Part shown: positions 1 through 11,016 of the stretch, piece after piece
Layout of the letters: each line of letters opens with the position of its first letter
Numbering within the stretch: the stretch's first letter is position 1
Assembly (NCBI GenBank): GCA_018417955.1
Contig: JACTVC010000055.1
Coordinates: forward strand, 1-64,000
Length of the DNA stretch: 64,000 bases
Source of the DNA: Laccaria trichodermophora
Lineage: Eukaryota > Basidiomycota > Agaricomycetes > Agaricales > Hydnangiaceae
Reading direction: 5' to 3'
Position numbers and translations under genes: made by a program
The notes under the pieces: model-generated
What the model was told of the DNA's origin: nothing
Database searches by the model: none
Seen by the model: the letters and a program-made list of their open reading frames with translations, nothing else

Positions 1-107
1 CCTAACCCTAACCCTAACCCTAACCCTAACCCTAACCTAACCCTAACCCTAACCCTAACCCTAACCCTAACCCTAACCCTAACCCTAACCTAACCTAACC
101 CTAACAA
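1..107. repeat. Telomere, (CCCTAA)n repeat tract
   Basis: Tandem CCCTAA units, with a few CCTAA variants missing one C near 35-40 and 88-98, run from the first base. On the other strand this is TTAGGG, the usual telomere repeat of filamentous fungi. The C-rich strand reading 5' to 3' from base 1 means this is a left chromosome end and everything that follows is subtelomeric and then internal. The tract is short, but its outer part may be missing from the assembly. Confidence 0.98.
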
Positions 108-1050
108 AGAAAACCTTACGCCCCCCGGTATGGCGGGTAGTAAAAATAAGGTCCGTCTACTCTCTTAATAGTACGTAGCACGAAATGCGTTTAGTCTATA
201 GCTTCGCATAACAATGTTCATTGTTAAGAAGATGAGAATGCTTACGTAACCGTTTGGCATGGTCGCTAAACACGTAGGCGCTCGGAGAGCGTCTAAGTTG
301 AAGATAGCGCCGGATAGGCGCGGAACGGACTCAGTTCGTTTATTAATCAGTCCTAGTAGGGACTTGTTGTATGGTCGGAGGTTTCTCCCGTTCTCCGGAA
401 CGTGAAAGCCAATAAAAGTCGAGGAGACAGACCTACGGCACTTCTCGAACGTTCTGGTGAACTCCGGATTGTTTCTAGACCGCCTTATCTTGCTTATCTT
501 ATGGGCGCTGCGCGCCCATACGTATCTCCGTGTCGGAATGACGCATGATGCTTATCAGAACAATAGAAAATCTATTAATAGAATCCTTATTGTTTGATGA
601 CGTCAAACGAATGCATAACAAAGAACCCGAAGAGCTTATAAAAGCGAAACAGGGTTGTGTTGCTACCCAGCAGCACCTGTTGTTCTTTGCTTCGCCTAAC
701 AGCCCTTCATACCTAACGTCTTTATCGCCCTCGCCTTCGGCTCGGGCTCCACTCCCTAACCCTAACCCTAAGAAATGACCCCGGTTCCCAAGAAACGAAA
801 ATCACGCACCAAAATGAAAAAACGTTTTTTTTGCAAAGATGGATTTTAAAGGGTCAGGAAGCTGCTCCCAAAAAATCACGACTTTTTATTGTTTCGTAGA
901 ACCACAGCACAGCTTTGAGAACCACGCGGGATTTAAGGCGGAACCCAGGTAATGATGATGATGCGGAGGTGCTCCCGAAAAATGAGGTTGATTGGGCGAA
1001 CTAAAGTCATTAAGCGGCTTAAGTACCGACTAATAAGGATAGGCGGAGGG
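108..1050. other. Subtelomeric spacer, no gene seen
   Basis: There is no convincing coding sequence here. A 77-codon open frame at 545-778 has no recognisable domain, and its last codons (754-771) read through three CCCTAA-type units, i.e. a short interstitial telomere tract. A T-rich run lies near 825. I see no similarity to telomere-linked helicase genes. Confidence 0.6.
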
Positions 1051-2300
1051 CTACAGTTCAGACTGGGTGTGACCGTGGGGAGGTTACAAATGCGATGTGT
1101 GGGATGGATGCGAATGTGAGTGCGATGAATGAGGTGGAGCCTGCGTTTGCGCGTGCGAATGGGATTGGAATTGCGACATCTCCCTCCCCAGAATCTGCGA
1201 TTACGGGGGCTGCGAGAAACTTGCCCCTTCGCCATGATGTGTAAGAGCTGTATCCGTCCTATGTATCGATCGATCCGACCCTTGGGAAAGTGGGAGCTGC
1301 GACATACACCCCCTCGTGAACGCTGTTGTTGCTGACGCTGGTGGATGACCACCATTCGCTGTTGCGCCTCAAGGATTCCTCGCTTCTCGACGCATTTCTT
1401 TCATTTCCTAAATGTGGGGTTTCGTTAGCCTAAGCCGGGTTTTGGAGAAGAATGGGAAGAATCTAACACAGAAACAAAGTAAAAGGGAGACCTACCGATC
1501 GCAAACAGTCCCAGAACCCCTCGACAAGAACTTGACCCCTCAAGAGGGATGGGAGCAGAAATGGGAGAAGAGTCGAGGACAGAGAAGAAAAGAAAGAGGC
1601 TTGTTTCAAAGGCCAGAAAGAACACGCCAAACGAGACTCTAGCGAGGAACGTTTGAGGATCGAACACCTTGAAAATGGCAGAAAACGGACACACCTAGCA
1701 CACGCAGGCAAAGCAAATCCCCACTCCAATACTACTCCCACTAACCAGATATGTCGGCTTCTTCATTGGTGCGCCCGTAACGCGTAACGACTGGCGCAAA
1801 CAACATGCATCTGATACTGCTGAACCTGGCCATGCTGAGCCAGTGGATTCGGTTGTTGTCCTCCCGCCGGCGGTTTCTGCAACCGACAACATCGCCTTTA
1901 AATACGCATACCAGCTCCTCCTTATGCTTGTTGATCCTGATAGACGTGCATGCGCCTACTACCACTGGTACCGTCCCCACCGTGCCTTCGTGAGTAATGG
2001 CCTAGATGCGGGTAAGCATTTTGACTTGTCGTCGTGGTCGTAGGTGGTGGTTGATTCAAAGCGATCCAATTTTGTTAGGGCGAGGGAGCATCTCAACGCG
2101 CTGCTAGACAGATACGGTCTCCGCAAATGTACATGGACGCGGGTGGTGCTGATGAGAATGTGAAGAGGGTGCGGGTGCACGTGCGGTTTGTGGTGACGGC
2201 CAGGGGACGTGATGATTCTAGGAGCAGAGGCCAGATGGATGTGCCAAGAGTGAATACCGTTTCATCGATGCACCACTTCTGAGTGCCTTGCGAAGGAGGC
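1050..2300 (+). pseudogene. Coding-like decayed region, unidentified
   Basis: Several plus-strand stretches read like protein: about 1085-1250 (Ala-rich), 1540-1640 (Lys/Arg-rich, nuclear-protein-like) and 1830-2040 (includes DPDRRACAYYHWYRPH). They lie in shifting frames separated by stops, and no continuous gene can be assembled. I do not recognise the family. The pattern suits an old gene broken by indels, but chance open frames in GC-rich sequence remain possible. Confidence 0.3.
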
Positions 2301-4960
2301 TTGAACAAGACACGTGATCATTACATTACCGGTTACCAATTCAATACCAATTTGCTCGAACTTTCCTCTTGACTTGCTGTTCCTCCAAATATTGTCCAAA
2401 TTACCAATTTCTCGCCCCAAAGCAACCTCCAAAAGACTGTTCAGTAAATCGAATGTCGTATTCAGGAAGCGGAAGCGCATCACCGTGAATCATCACCAAC
2501 AGGCCCGGGAGATATAATATTATTCCTGGCCATTCTCAAACTGTTGATGGCCATCCGAAACTTAAAGATCATGATAACATTCAACGCACTCAACTTCCGC
2601 CTCATGCTCGTCGCTCCAATGCTCTGGAACTGCCACACTATACTAGGGGACACCACCAACCACCACTGAATCGCAGACTCTTGACGCGCCCAGCGCTCCT
2701 CTTCTCTTCTTCGGACCTCGTATAACCAACCGACAAGACTTCAACGATGTGTCAAGATGTTACGGATGGCGCGCGTATGAATGAGCGAGTTATCACCCCT
2801 TTCTCACCCGCGCCGCGAGGGGTTGACGTTCTACGCTATGTAATTTATCACTCTCTCCAGTACGCATCTTCAAATGGTCTTGTCCGCTTTTGACAGAGCT
2901 ATCTACGTGTACCTCCCTTGCCAACCTTAACTCCCTCACTTTGACGCTCACCGCGTTCGCTTACGGTGCAAAACTCCAAGCTGGCTGTAGAGCACAGACA
3001 ACAAAAACCGGGATCGTTTCGCCATTCCCGGACTCAGTCTTTCGACATTCTCCCCGTTCGGGTTTTGAACAAATTCCAACAGCCTCCGCATTGAGGGCTG
3101 CCGGAAAGGAATGTCCCAAGGATTTGGTATACTCTAGGCCGCACCTCGAGCTTCGGACGAATCGAAACCATGCGATCTAGTCACCAGGCTACGACACTAC
3201 TAGTCATACTTTCCCGATCCACTATACTCCAACCATTGCGTCATAACCATTTCCTGCCGAGCTAAACAACGCTTCGACGGCCCTACCATTTCCGTCAGGT
3301 ACTTACCTGTTGGACGGTCGTACCGTTGCAGGTGAAGCGCACGGATTCTATGACAGCTCTCATGAAATCACGCCTTTCTTGTGGACGTCCCTCCATCATG
3401 AGATTGATGGAGCTCAGAAGTTCCGAGGACTGTACCGCTACATTGCGGTGTGTGAAACGTACGCATGGCCACAGAGAAACGTTCATCGAAAGCAAGAAAA
3501 TTATTCGTTCTCGACGCTATCTATCAACAGCCTAACCCTACTCAACTTCTATATTCTCATCGATCGTCACCGTGTGTTTCGATGGTTCATGACACTCTGG
3601 AGAGACTGTCGGGCCGGTAGAACACGTTACGCGATTCGGGCTCAGTAACTGCTTGCCTACTCGCACGTTCCCTCGCCAACATACTCCGGCACGGACTCCC
3701 ACTTCTTGTTCTACTACTGCAATTGCCTTCCGGTTCTCTTATCGTGATGTCTCTTTTAGAGCGTATGCGCGCCATTCGTGACGCTTACTACAACAAAGCA
3801 AAGATCGACGTAATCTTTTCGACGAACGCGGCCGACGACTCGACCAACCGTCTGATATAGGTGCTGGGGCCAGTTGCCCGCGGCCGAGGGTAAGACGCGG
3901 GGTTTGGCGTCGTGGCGTCGCAGGCATGAGGTGGAACGACGACGAGCACGCAGACGAGAGTGGCGACAGTGAGCAGGAGGATAGTAGTGGAGAGGAGTCG
4001 GATGCTGAGAGTGGGGAAACCGAAGACACAGAAGATGACGAGGATGTAGATGATACAGAAGGTATGTTCTCTTTCACCTCATTTGTGCACAGAGCCAGTA
4101 ACGGACTCTGAAGGGAGTGCAGAGGGTAATCGCCAAAGAGGTAGTACGACCCCCAATCAACCTGGTAATAAGCTCCCGGCATATCTTCCAAAACTTTCTC
4201 ACTCATTCGGCGTTTGCATAAGGATTCTCCTCCCGCCCTCGTTATTCTCCTCATATTCACCTCCCACGAAATCCCTCCCCCCATCCGAGAATAGCTGGGC
4301 ATCAACAGAGGTCTTACGAGCGGTGGATCCCACCGCAAGAAACCATGCGTCAAACAAATAGGGCTCAGGTCACTGCCAAAACTTCAAAGCCAGTTGACCG
4401 TCGGTATGATATCTGGCTGCCAGCCAACATGGCATCTCGCCAGCCTGAGAAAGGGAAACCACTCACGTAACCCACCGACTCTCTGTGCTTGACCGCAATC
4501 CACCCAAACTAGCGGTGACGCTTAGTCTATGCACTACTACCATGAACCGTCTTCTTCGCAAACGAGGCCGCTGTTTCGAATGTCGACGTCGCCTTTGTGA
4601 TGGATCTACAATTCGGCAGACGGACGCTTTCACGAGTCCTCTCTTCTTTTGCAACCCTCCCTTCCACTCTTGTAATATCTACTCGCTGCCGCTCCTCCTC
4701 TATCACTTACGTTCTGGCAAAGCTTGTAGCTCAGTCAGCTTGAAACGCCTGAGATGTAGTGAACAACAAGTTATCATTCAGCGATGGGATATACAGTACA
4801 TACATAACCGAGAAACAAATGTCCGTTGGATAACCAAGCTTCGAGGATCGCATTATCCGATCTGGAGGGAATATCATGTACAGGTAGTTGGAAGTCCGAA
4901 CACGTCTCAAGCTCCACCCCCTCCTTAAAAACAGCATCAACATCGTCCACCGTACCATGC
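2300..4960. other. Subtelomeric region with coding-like fragments only
   Basis: Nothing identifiable. The most coding-like part is a plus-strand acidic stretch at 3926-4060 (Glu/Asp/Ser-rich, reading ...EDTEDDEDVDDTEG). It is followed by a possible GTATGT donor at 4061, as in the tail of a nuclear protein. Upstream open frames at 2890-3650 show no domain. I see no repeat or RNA gene. Confidence 0.4.
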
Positions 4961-4961
4961 C

Positions 4962-6841
4962 CTACACCACCGTCCACATCCCACTGACCACAACCACAAC
5001 ACCCATCGTCACCATCCCTACAAATCCACCCCCAACCAACGTGCTCGCACCGTTGTTCTCCATCCCACCCCCACTTGACGTGGTCCCAGTCGAGCTACTT
5101 CGAGATGTACTAGCAGGCGCAGTCGGCGCAAACGTAGCGCTGACGAAGACGCGACGCTAGTGGCGGAGACGGAGGTGGACGCATGAGAGTTAACGGTTCT
5201 GTTGCCTGCTAAACTGCATGCTTGCGCATTACGGTTTTGGGACTCGTAATATTTCGACATGCCGTAGGAGAGTTTGACGGCTGGGAAAGAGGGTGTGATT
5301 TAAGGGAAAGAAGGGGAAGTAAAGCGATGACACTCACTCGGATCACACCCCGAGACAAGACCGTACATGCCATCAGCACCATCCGCAGCAATATCGGAGC
5401 ACGTTCCATTCGAGCAGCCCACAAGCGGTATTGATCAACTGCCCAGCAACAACCGTATAACCGCTAACGACAGGGGTGAACTGGCAGCTCAAAGGACTCT
5501 CCAAACATTGGCAAGCCGCCAAGTTGGGGGTGGCAGGTAAAGTAGTCGATCCCATGAACGTGCTGTTTTGCATTGGGCACGCGGGGAAGGCGTCCACAAC
5601 CGAACCTTGAGCAGGAGAGTTGTGAGGAGCAGCAGCGCCGTATTGAGTGGCGAGGTTGGTAAAGTCCGTGGAGGTCGAGACGGTCTCGTTGTGAGAAGGC
5701 GATGTGATTATGCCGAATTGACCTACTGCGCTGGCTGCTGGGAATTGGGAGAAGGCGATGCCCCGGGAGACGTGTCGGTTGACAAGGAGGCGCCTACTTC
5801 TGAACAGGGGCGGGCACCGGAGGGAGGGACACAGCCATACTCAGAAAAGTGGGCTGCGACGTTGTACCCAGCGAAGTTGTTGTCGGCATCGGTGTGGGAG
5901 TTTCCGAAGGTGGAGATGCCGCACCACTCGCTGTAACGTGTCAATGGGGAGCGGATGATGGGGAAGAGGTGGAATACTAACTAGTTGTTGAGGTTGAAGG
6001 GGTCGATCGCGGTTGACCCAGAGTTGGTGTTTGAGGGATTACCCTGTCTCGGAAGTTGTCCGCGCCGTCGATGGCTGCGTAGCCGATGAGAAAGTTGGAC
6101 TTTTTGGCGTTTCTGATAGGGGAGAAGGTGAGAGGGACGCGAAGGAAAAGAATGGAATGAATCACAGGTACGCCTTGATGCATTGATGTCTCAAGCAGCC
6201 GTTTTTACGAAAGGAGCGACGTTGGTGTTGGATGAACTGTTGATGACCTCGTTTCCGACGTGGCATGCCAGGATGTTGTCGTACTCGCCGAAGGCGTCGA
6301 TGGTAGTGATGTATTAATCCAAAAGGGCTGTAGACCACGCAGGCGAACTGCGGTCGATTGAGCCGTTCAAGGGAAGGGTGAGGACGATGCTGGCGTGCTT
6401 TGCGAACATAGGGGAGGGTCTGACGGACGGCACGAACGTACATGGTATAGATGCCTGCATCACTGAAGGCTCTCATGCACAAAATCGTGGCTCTGGGTCG
6501 AATCGACGCTGTACACACGAACGGTGTTCACGCCCAGTTGTTGTAGGTATGGAAGATCACGAGCGCATCCGGATGCATCCGCGAGAGGGTCAATGTAAGT
6601 CAAAGGCTCGCCAAACGGTTATCAGCAGAGGTATCAGCGACAAGGCCTAAGGCAAGTGAGCACTAAGCGAGACAGTGATGAAGATGAAGTGACCTTGTTG
6701 GTACTTGATATAAAACCTAGATCAGTCCGCTGTAGAGAGGTATTGACCTGTGCGAGAGACTTGTGAATTGGCGTGTATCTTGTATGCCAGGAGGGGGGTT
6801 AAGACGAGGGAAACGAGGGCAGGAGCCCCGAACGACTTCAT
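4962..6841 (-). pseudogene. GH72 beta-1,3-glucanosyltransferase (GAS/GEL family) pseudogene
   Basis: The intact family are GPI-anchored cell-wall enzymes that cut and rejoin beta-1,3-glucan. On the minus strand the parts occur in order: a signal peptide (start 6841), VSRTGQYL, LGVNTVRVYSVDST, the catalytic VGNEV, the second catalytic motif HFSEYGC, a Cys-rich X8/CBM43 domain (CPMQNSTFMGSTTLP, CQCLESPLSCQF, about 5590-5430), a Ser/Thr-rich linker and a hydrophobic GPI-type C-terminus ending at 4962. It is broken by an in-frame TGA after LSTAD, a one-base insertion before CMRAFSDAGIYTM, a TAA in ALLD*YITT and a TGA in KTAA*DIN. Further frame changes lie in the X8 domain. Two of the stops fit C-to-T change (CAA/CGA to TAA/TGA). 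Family assignment is very secure and pseudogene status is clear. Confidence 0.9.
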
Positions 6842-6902
6842 GCTGAGGGAAAGAGTGTGGGTTCGGCGCAAGCGAGCGAGCCACTACTAGAGCCGCACTC
6901 AC

Positions 6903-6982
6903 CCTTCTTTTTATTGGATCTTGGCCTTGACGTTGTCGATATCGATAGTGTCGGACGATTCGACCTCAAAAGTGATCATCTT
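6903..6982 (-). pseudogene. Ubiquitin (polyubiquitin) gene fragment
   Basis: Reading the minus strand from 6982 gives [13 protein letters not shown], a duplicated ID, NVKAKIQ, a stop and KEG, followed at once by GTGAGT. This is ubiquitin residues of about 10-35 ([24 protein letters not shown] in the family), with an in-frame stop where Asp should be and a splice donor after KEG. The rest of ubiquitin is absent. It is wedged between the Vps10 fragment and the GH72 pseudogene, so it looks like a captured exon piece, not a gene that decayed in place. Confidence 0.8.
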
Positions 6983-6989
6983 CGTGGTC

Positions 6990-7766
6990 GAGTCGGTCGG
7001 GACTCATGCGCGCCCTCGCTCGGAATTTGATGCCAATTTCATATTTCACTCTGTTGGGAAAGTTAGGATTTCATAAGACAAACGAGGGAGGCGAACATAC
7101 CGTGATTTACCCAAGTCGAGAGAATGTCGCAGACTGTCCATCCCGTCCTCGTCATTCACCACCACTGGGTTGCTCCCCTTATCACCAAACTCGTGCTTGT
7201 GTGCGTCTCGTCGGGCCATCTGCCACGTAAGGCCGGCGTCGGTGCTGATAAATGTGTCGTGTTCCTCGTATGGTAAGAAACCCTCGCCTATCGACCCAAC
7301 GCCCATGGCAAAACCAGGTGCTGGTGACGAGAAGAAGCGGCCATAGCTGTGTCGGGTCGTGACGGAGTGGAGGTGCAGTGAGGAAAGATCGGTATCAGCG
7401 GCGTTGCATGTGATGGGTTTGCCCTCGTCGTCTTCAGATGGGGAGCAAAGCAAGGTCAATTTCTGCCTGTAAATATAGTAAGACGAGAAAAGGACGACAG
7501 AAATAGAGCGATTTACCATCGTCAAAGTGATCATCGTCTCACATGCCCCATTGCATCCTTCGCCTTTGTAACAACATTATCAACGCCGAGGCAATATGCC
7601 CAATGACGCCCTTTGCGTTCTTCTCAATGTTGAAGTCCTCGACTTTGCGGTCTTGGCTGAAGAAATCGGTGCTGGAGAAGAGGCGGCTGGAGGAGAGGGC
7701 GTGGGGGCTGTCGACGCTTAAGGCCTTAAGGTGTCGAACAATAGAAGAGGTCGGTGTGGGCTTCAT
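6990..7766 (-). pseudogene. VPS10: Vps10/sortilin receptor gene fragment
   Basis: Vps10 is the Golgi-to-vacuole sorting receptor, normally over 1,400 residues. On the minus strand this stretch shows only its middle: [19 protein letters not shown], then LTLLCSPSEDDEGKPITC, LSSLHLHSVTTRHSYGRFFSS, PAPGFAMGVGSIGEGFLPYE, STDAGLTWQMARRDAHKHEF and GDKGSNPVVVNDEDG. After a GTATGT...CAACAG intron it ends with YEIGIKFRARA. The first and last thirds of the protein are missing and the frame breaks around 7540. It is a truncated copy; an intact VPS10 is expected elsewhere in the genome. Confidence 0.85.
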
Positions 7767-7969
7767 ATAAGCTTCTTGAAGTCTTTGCTGTTGTGTTGCT
7801 GTTGTGCGCGAATCACGGGTTACTGCTGGAATAAAGTCTCCAAAAAGCCACGTGGTTTTTGATCTCGCTTATGTAACCGAAATTGCTTTCCCTTCATCAT
7901 AGTTCCATTCCCGCATATCTACAATCACGCAGCATCCACGGTGCCATCTCGAAACGTACGCGATCAAAA

Positions 7970-9334
7970 ATGGCAACCCACAAATTAAGATTATCTTCTT
8001 TGGACGGCCAAGGTGGTTTGGACTATCAAGAAGGAAGTGATCCAGTCGTAAGCCCGCTGCTGGCAGCGCCTGATAGTAACTCTGATTCAAATCATCGCGC
8101 AGAAGTCTGGAACAAAGACAGAGCATCGCTACAGTACGCCCGTCATATTTTGTACTGCATCTTCACCATCTCACCTGCTCGGGCAAAGTATACTACAGGT
8201 TGTACACCGAAGATGGCCCACTGGAGTCTTACAATCCCATCTACTCCGACGATATATTCATTAGCCGCATTTCCTCCAAATCAATAGCGCCACCCCGTAC
8301 AGCCGCTTCACTCAAAAAGTACCTCTGCAAGATCGAGGGCTACCAAATTGAACCTGGAAAGTTCAACTTGTATCTATCCCTCGGAGAAAAGACGCCGGTT
8401 GAAGATTCCAGTCGTCTCGCACTTAGGGGAAATTCTGGAGTGGGAGCATCTGGATTTGATCCGGTAGTATTGATAGTTAGTGTAAAAGAGAAACGGGCGG
8501 AGGCGCCGGACATGGTGAACGTGAAGAAATTGGATCAATGGCCTGAGGAAGAGGCGAGGCGTTATGGTGCGCTCTCATTATCCCGTCATCAGATCTAGCT
8601 TACGCTGAATATCAACCAGTCTATTACCGCGTATACGACGAGGATGGAGAGTCCCCTTCAAAAACGTCCTTCGATGACAGCGAGCCCTGTTTAGGTCGCA
8701 TCGACGCTCTCGCAGTTCCGCCACCACACACCGTTTCTTCTCTCAAGCGTTGTCTTATTCAAGCAGAAAAATACGTTGATTGTGAACTTCAGTTGTTTGA
8801 AGAGGATGACGGAGAGACTATGATGAATGACAGTGACACGATCGCCCTCCATGCTGACACTTACTTTCCAGGTAGTTCTGAAGACAATCCAATAGCACTG
8901 GTATCCAAAAGGATACCGCAACCCTTCTCTAAGAAGCTCAAAGCGAATGCTGCATGCAGTAAGTCATCAGAAACACTCAAACTTTCGTTCCAGTTAACGT
9001 CTTTCAGCTATGGCAAATTATGATTCCAATTGGCACTCAACAGCAGCGGGAGAGATTTTTCAGTCTGATGGAGTTCTGACCACGCAGAAATACTACGTCA
9101 ACCAAAGGGCTTACGGTGCTTCTCGTCATTTTCAATAAAATCCCACTAATCATACCAATTTAGAATACCCATGCTATGTGGCCATAAACGCGGCTGGGAA
9201 GAAAGCTTGTAAGTACACTTCGTGTACACTGATAAACATACTTATTTTCTCCTTTTCCCGCAGTCCTTCAAGGAGGTAAATACCTCTTTCCTCGAATTCG
9301 TCTATTTGTGTGTCTGATGAAGCGTTTCCGTTAG
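7970..9334 (+). CDS. Unnamed Agaricomycete-type protein, six exons
   Basis: Function unknown. Six phase-consistent exons can be read: 7970-8133, 8199-8566, 8599-8958, 9008-9115, 9164-9208 and 9264-9334, giving about 370 residues. Repeated features are a YTEDGPLESYNPIYSDD-type block, a related VYYRVYDEDGE block, an APPRTAASLKKYLCKIEG block echoed by VPPPHTVSSLKRCL (an internal duplication), FEEDDGETMMNDSDTIAL, and near the end NWHSTAAGE and YPCYVAINAAGKKA. I recall the same arrangement in hypothetical proteins of mushroom-forming fungi. No signal peptide or membrane segment. Intron 2 would be only 32 nt, so a different junction or a small deletion there is possible. A decayed paralogue lies at 21.6-22.4 kb on the other strand. 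Confidence 0.7.
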
Positions 9335-9651
9335 CCAACACAACATTACTCTGAATCACAGCAAGATACCGTTTTGCCCACTCCGTGCTGTACCTTCGAA
9401 CATTTTATCATTCATTCATAAGGACCATTTGCGTCGTCCATTAGAAAAGAAACCTTGCGAAAAGGATTTATAAATCCTTGAAAGTACACAACTGTTCCGA
9501 CAGGCATGGTACCGCCACTACTTAAGGCGCTACGATCCTCAAGGTCAAACGAACCTACGGAGTCTTCGCTTGGCTAGATCCGAGTTAGTACTCCAAGTTC
9601 GTCCGGCAGATATGATTGGCCGAGTAACAATACAACTTCAGGAACTCATAA

Positions 9652-9751
9652 GACCTGATATATCCTGATAGCGTAAAGGTAACGCGGCTGCACTAAATTA
9701 GGGTTACGACAAATGTGCAGCGCCGATCCTCGTTCGACTCGAGGTCAGGTC
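9652..9751 (+). other. tRNA-like cloverleaf 1, repeat copy 1
   Basis: GACCTGA at 9652 pairs with TCAGGTC at 9745-9751, as an acceptor stem would. Between them lie a D-arm-like TAGCGTAAAGGTAACGCG, a 7-bp stem GCTGCAC/GTGCAGC (9687-9693 with 9715-9721) over a 21-nt loop, and a T-arm CCTCG-TTCGACT-CGAGG (9728-9744) that doubles as a B box. A 9-10 nt duplication of CCTGATA follows the acceptor. The folds resemble fungal tRNA-Arg, but the anticodon loop is too long. I read this as a tRNA-derived SINE head or tRNA relic, not a working tRNA gene. Confidence 0.55.
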
Positions 9752-10021
9752 GATATTTGAAAAGGTGACTTGAATTTTACCAGTGTACTTGTGGAGTCTG
9801 TAAAGGCGCAGAATCCTTTGAGAATCGGTCTCGAAGTTTAACGGCTATCGAATTCTAGGGGGGATAACGTTATGGAACTCTGTGAGTTTTATAATGATTC
9901 GGAGGGGGACATATGTACGCACCCTCCTACTCATTAAGAACGACAGCACACGCATCCCTTGATAAATTAAACAGAAAAACTGTGACATTGATGTGAGTCC
10001 TGGCGATTCCTTGCTACATAG

Positions 10022-10122
10022 GACCTGATAGCGGAAGAGTAAGTAGCGCATCTGCGCAATGTGTACGGGACTAAAACTCGTAATACAGCTACTATGAGTC
10101 CTCGTTCGAGTCAAGGAAGGTC
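10022..10122 (+). other. tRNA-like cloverleaf 2, repeat copy 1
   Basis: It begins with GACCTGATAGCG and ends with a degraded T-arm (CCTCG-TTCGAGT-CAAGG) and AAGGTC. It matches 10917-11016, whose stems are better preserved, so this copy is the more decayed of the two. Confidence 0.45.
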
Positions 10123-10554
10123 GATATGGCATCCGAGGTGATTATATCTTTTGGGTACTACTTGGAGACTCGGATGTATTTTCTTGATTGGTATATAAAC
10201 CTCAAGTTGGACGTCTGAAGTAAAGACTCAACTGGGATTTGCGGTCTTGATATTTGTATATGACAAGAAAGAGAAACCAACCTTTTCATAGTTACCCGAC
10301 ATCGGGGATCACCACTGTCAACAAGACATAGGATTCCGCCGCAGTACATTTACGCCATAACCTTTCCGGCTCCTAGATTCTTATGGGTAGCCCGCTCGTT
10401 GTCTGAACTTTCAGACATCGGATCGACAAAATTTGTTTTACACGCGAAATTTTGATACATTGAATAAGTAGTTCATGTACTCACTTAAAGTTCGTGCGGC
10501 GGATATGATTGGACAAGTAAAAATACAATTACAAGAACTCATAAGACCTGGTAG

Positions 10555-10637
10555 CGTAAAGGTAACGCGGTTGCACTACATTATTAGAGCGTTGACAAAT
10601 GTGCAGCGCCGATCCTCTTTCGACTCGAGGTCAGGTT
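10555..10637 (+). other. tRNA-like cloverleaf 1, repeat copy 2
   Basis: Second copy of the 9652-9751 fold, without the small CCTGATA duplication. GACCTG pairs with CAGGTT through G-T, and the anticodon-like stem is GTTGCAC/GTGCAGC. The C-to-T change relative to copy 1 keeps pairing as T-G. The T-arm stem carries one mismatch. Confidence 0.5.
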
Positions 10638-10916
10638 GATGGCAGGATTTGTTATGATGTCGCTTTAATTTTACCGGTTTGTGCGATCTGTAGAGGCGCA
10701 GAGTCCAGTAAAAAGCGGTCTCAAAGCTGAAGGGGTATTGAATTCCAGCGGAGATAACGCTATGGAACCCTGTGAGTTGATAGTGAGTCGAAGGGATAGG
10801 GACATATGCCATACGTACCCTTGCTACTCGCTGGAAACCGAGCGACGACAGCACACCCATCCCTTGATTAATAACTGTGACGTTGATGTAAATCCCAGCA
10901 ATCCCTTGCCACATAG

Positions 10917-11016
10917 GACCTGATAGCGGAAGAGTAAGCAGCGCATCTGCGGAACGTGTACGGGACTGTCAAGTCGTACAGCTACTGTGAGTCCTCGTTC
11001 GAGTCGAGGACAGGTC
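10917..11016 (+). other. tRNA-like cloverleaf 2, repeat copy 2
   Basis: GACCTG (10917) pairs with CAGGTC (11011-11016). A TGTACG/CGTACA stem closes a 12-nt loop, and the T-arm CCTCG-TTCGAGT-CGAGG is perfect. The region between the acceptor and the anticodon-like stem is longer than in a true tRNA. Confidence 0.5.

Noticed and set aside
933..1355. Minus-strand open frame of 140 codons
   Set aside because: Arg/Pro/Ser-rich with no domain; overlaps plus-strand coding-like sequence and looks like an antisense shadow.
3739..4353. Minus-strand open frame of 204 codons, Ser-rich
   Set aside because: The Ser run is the antisense of an acidic Glu/Asp stretch on the plus strand; no domain and no splice context.
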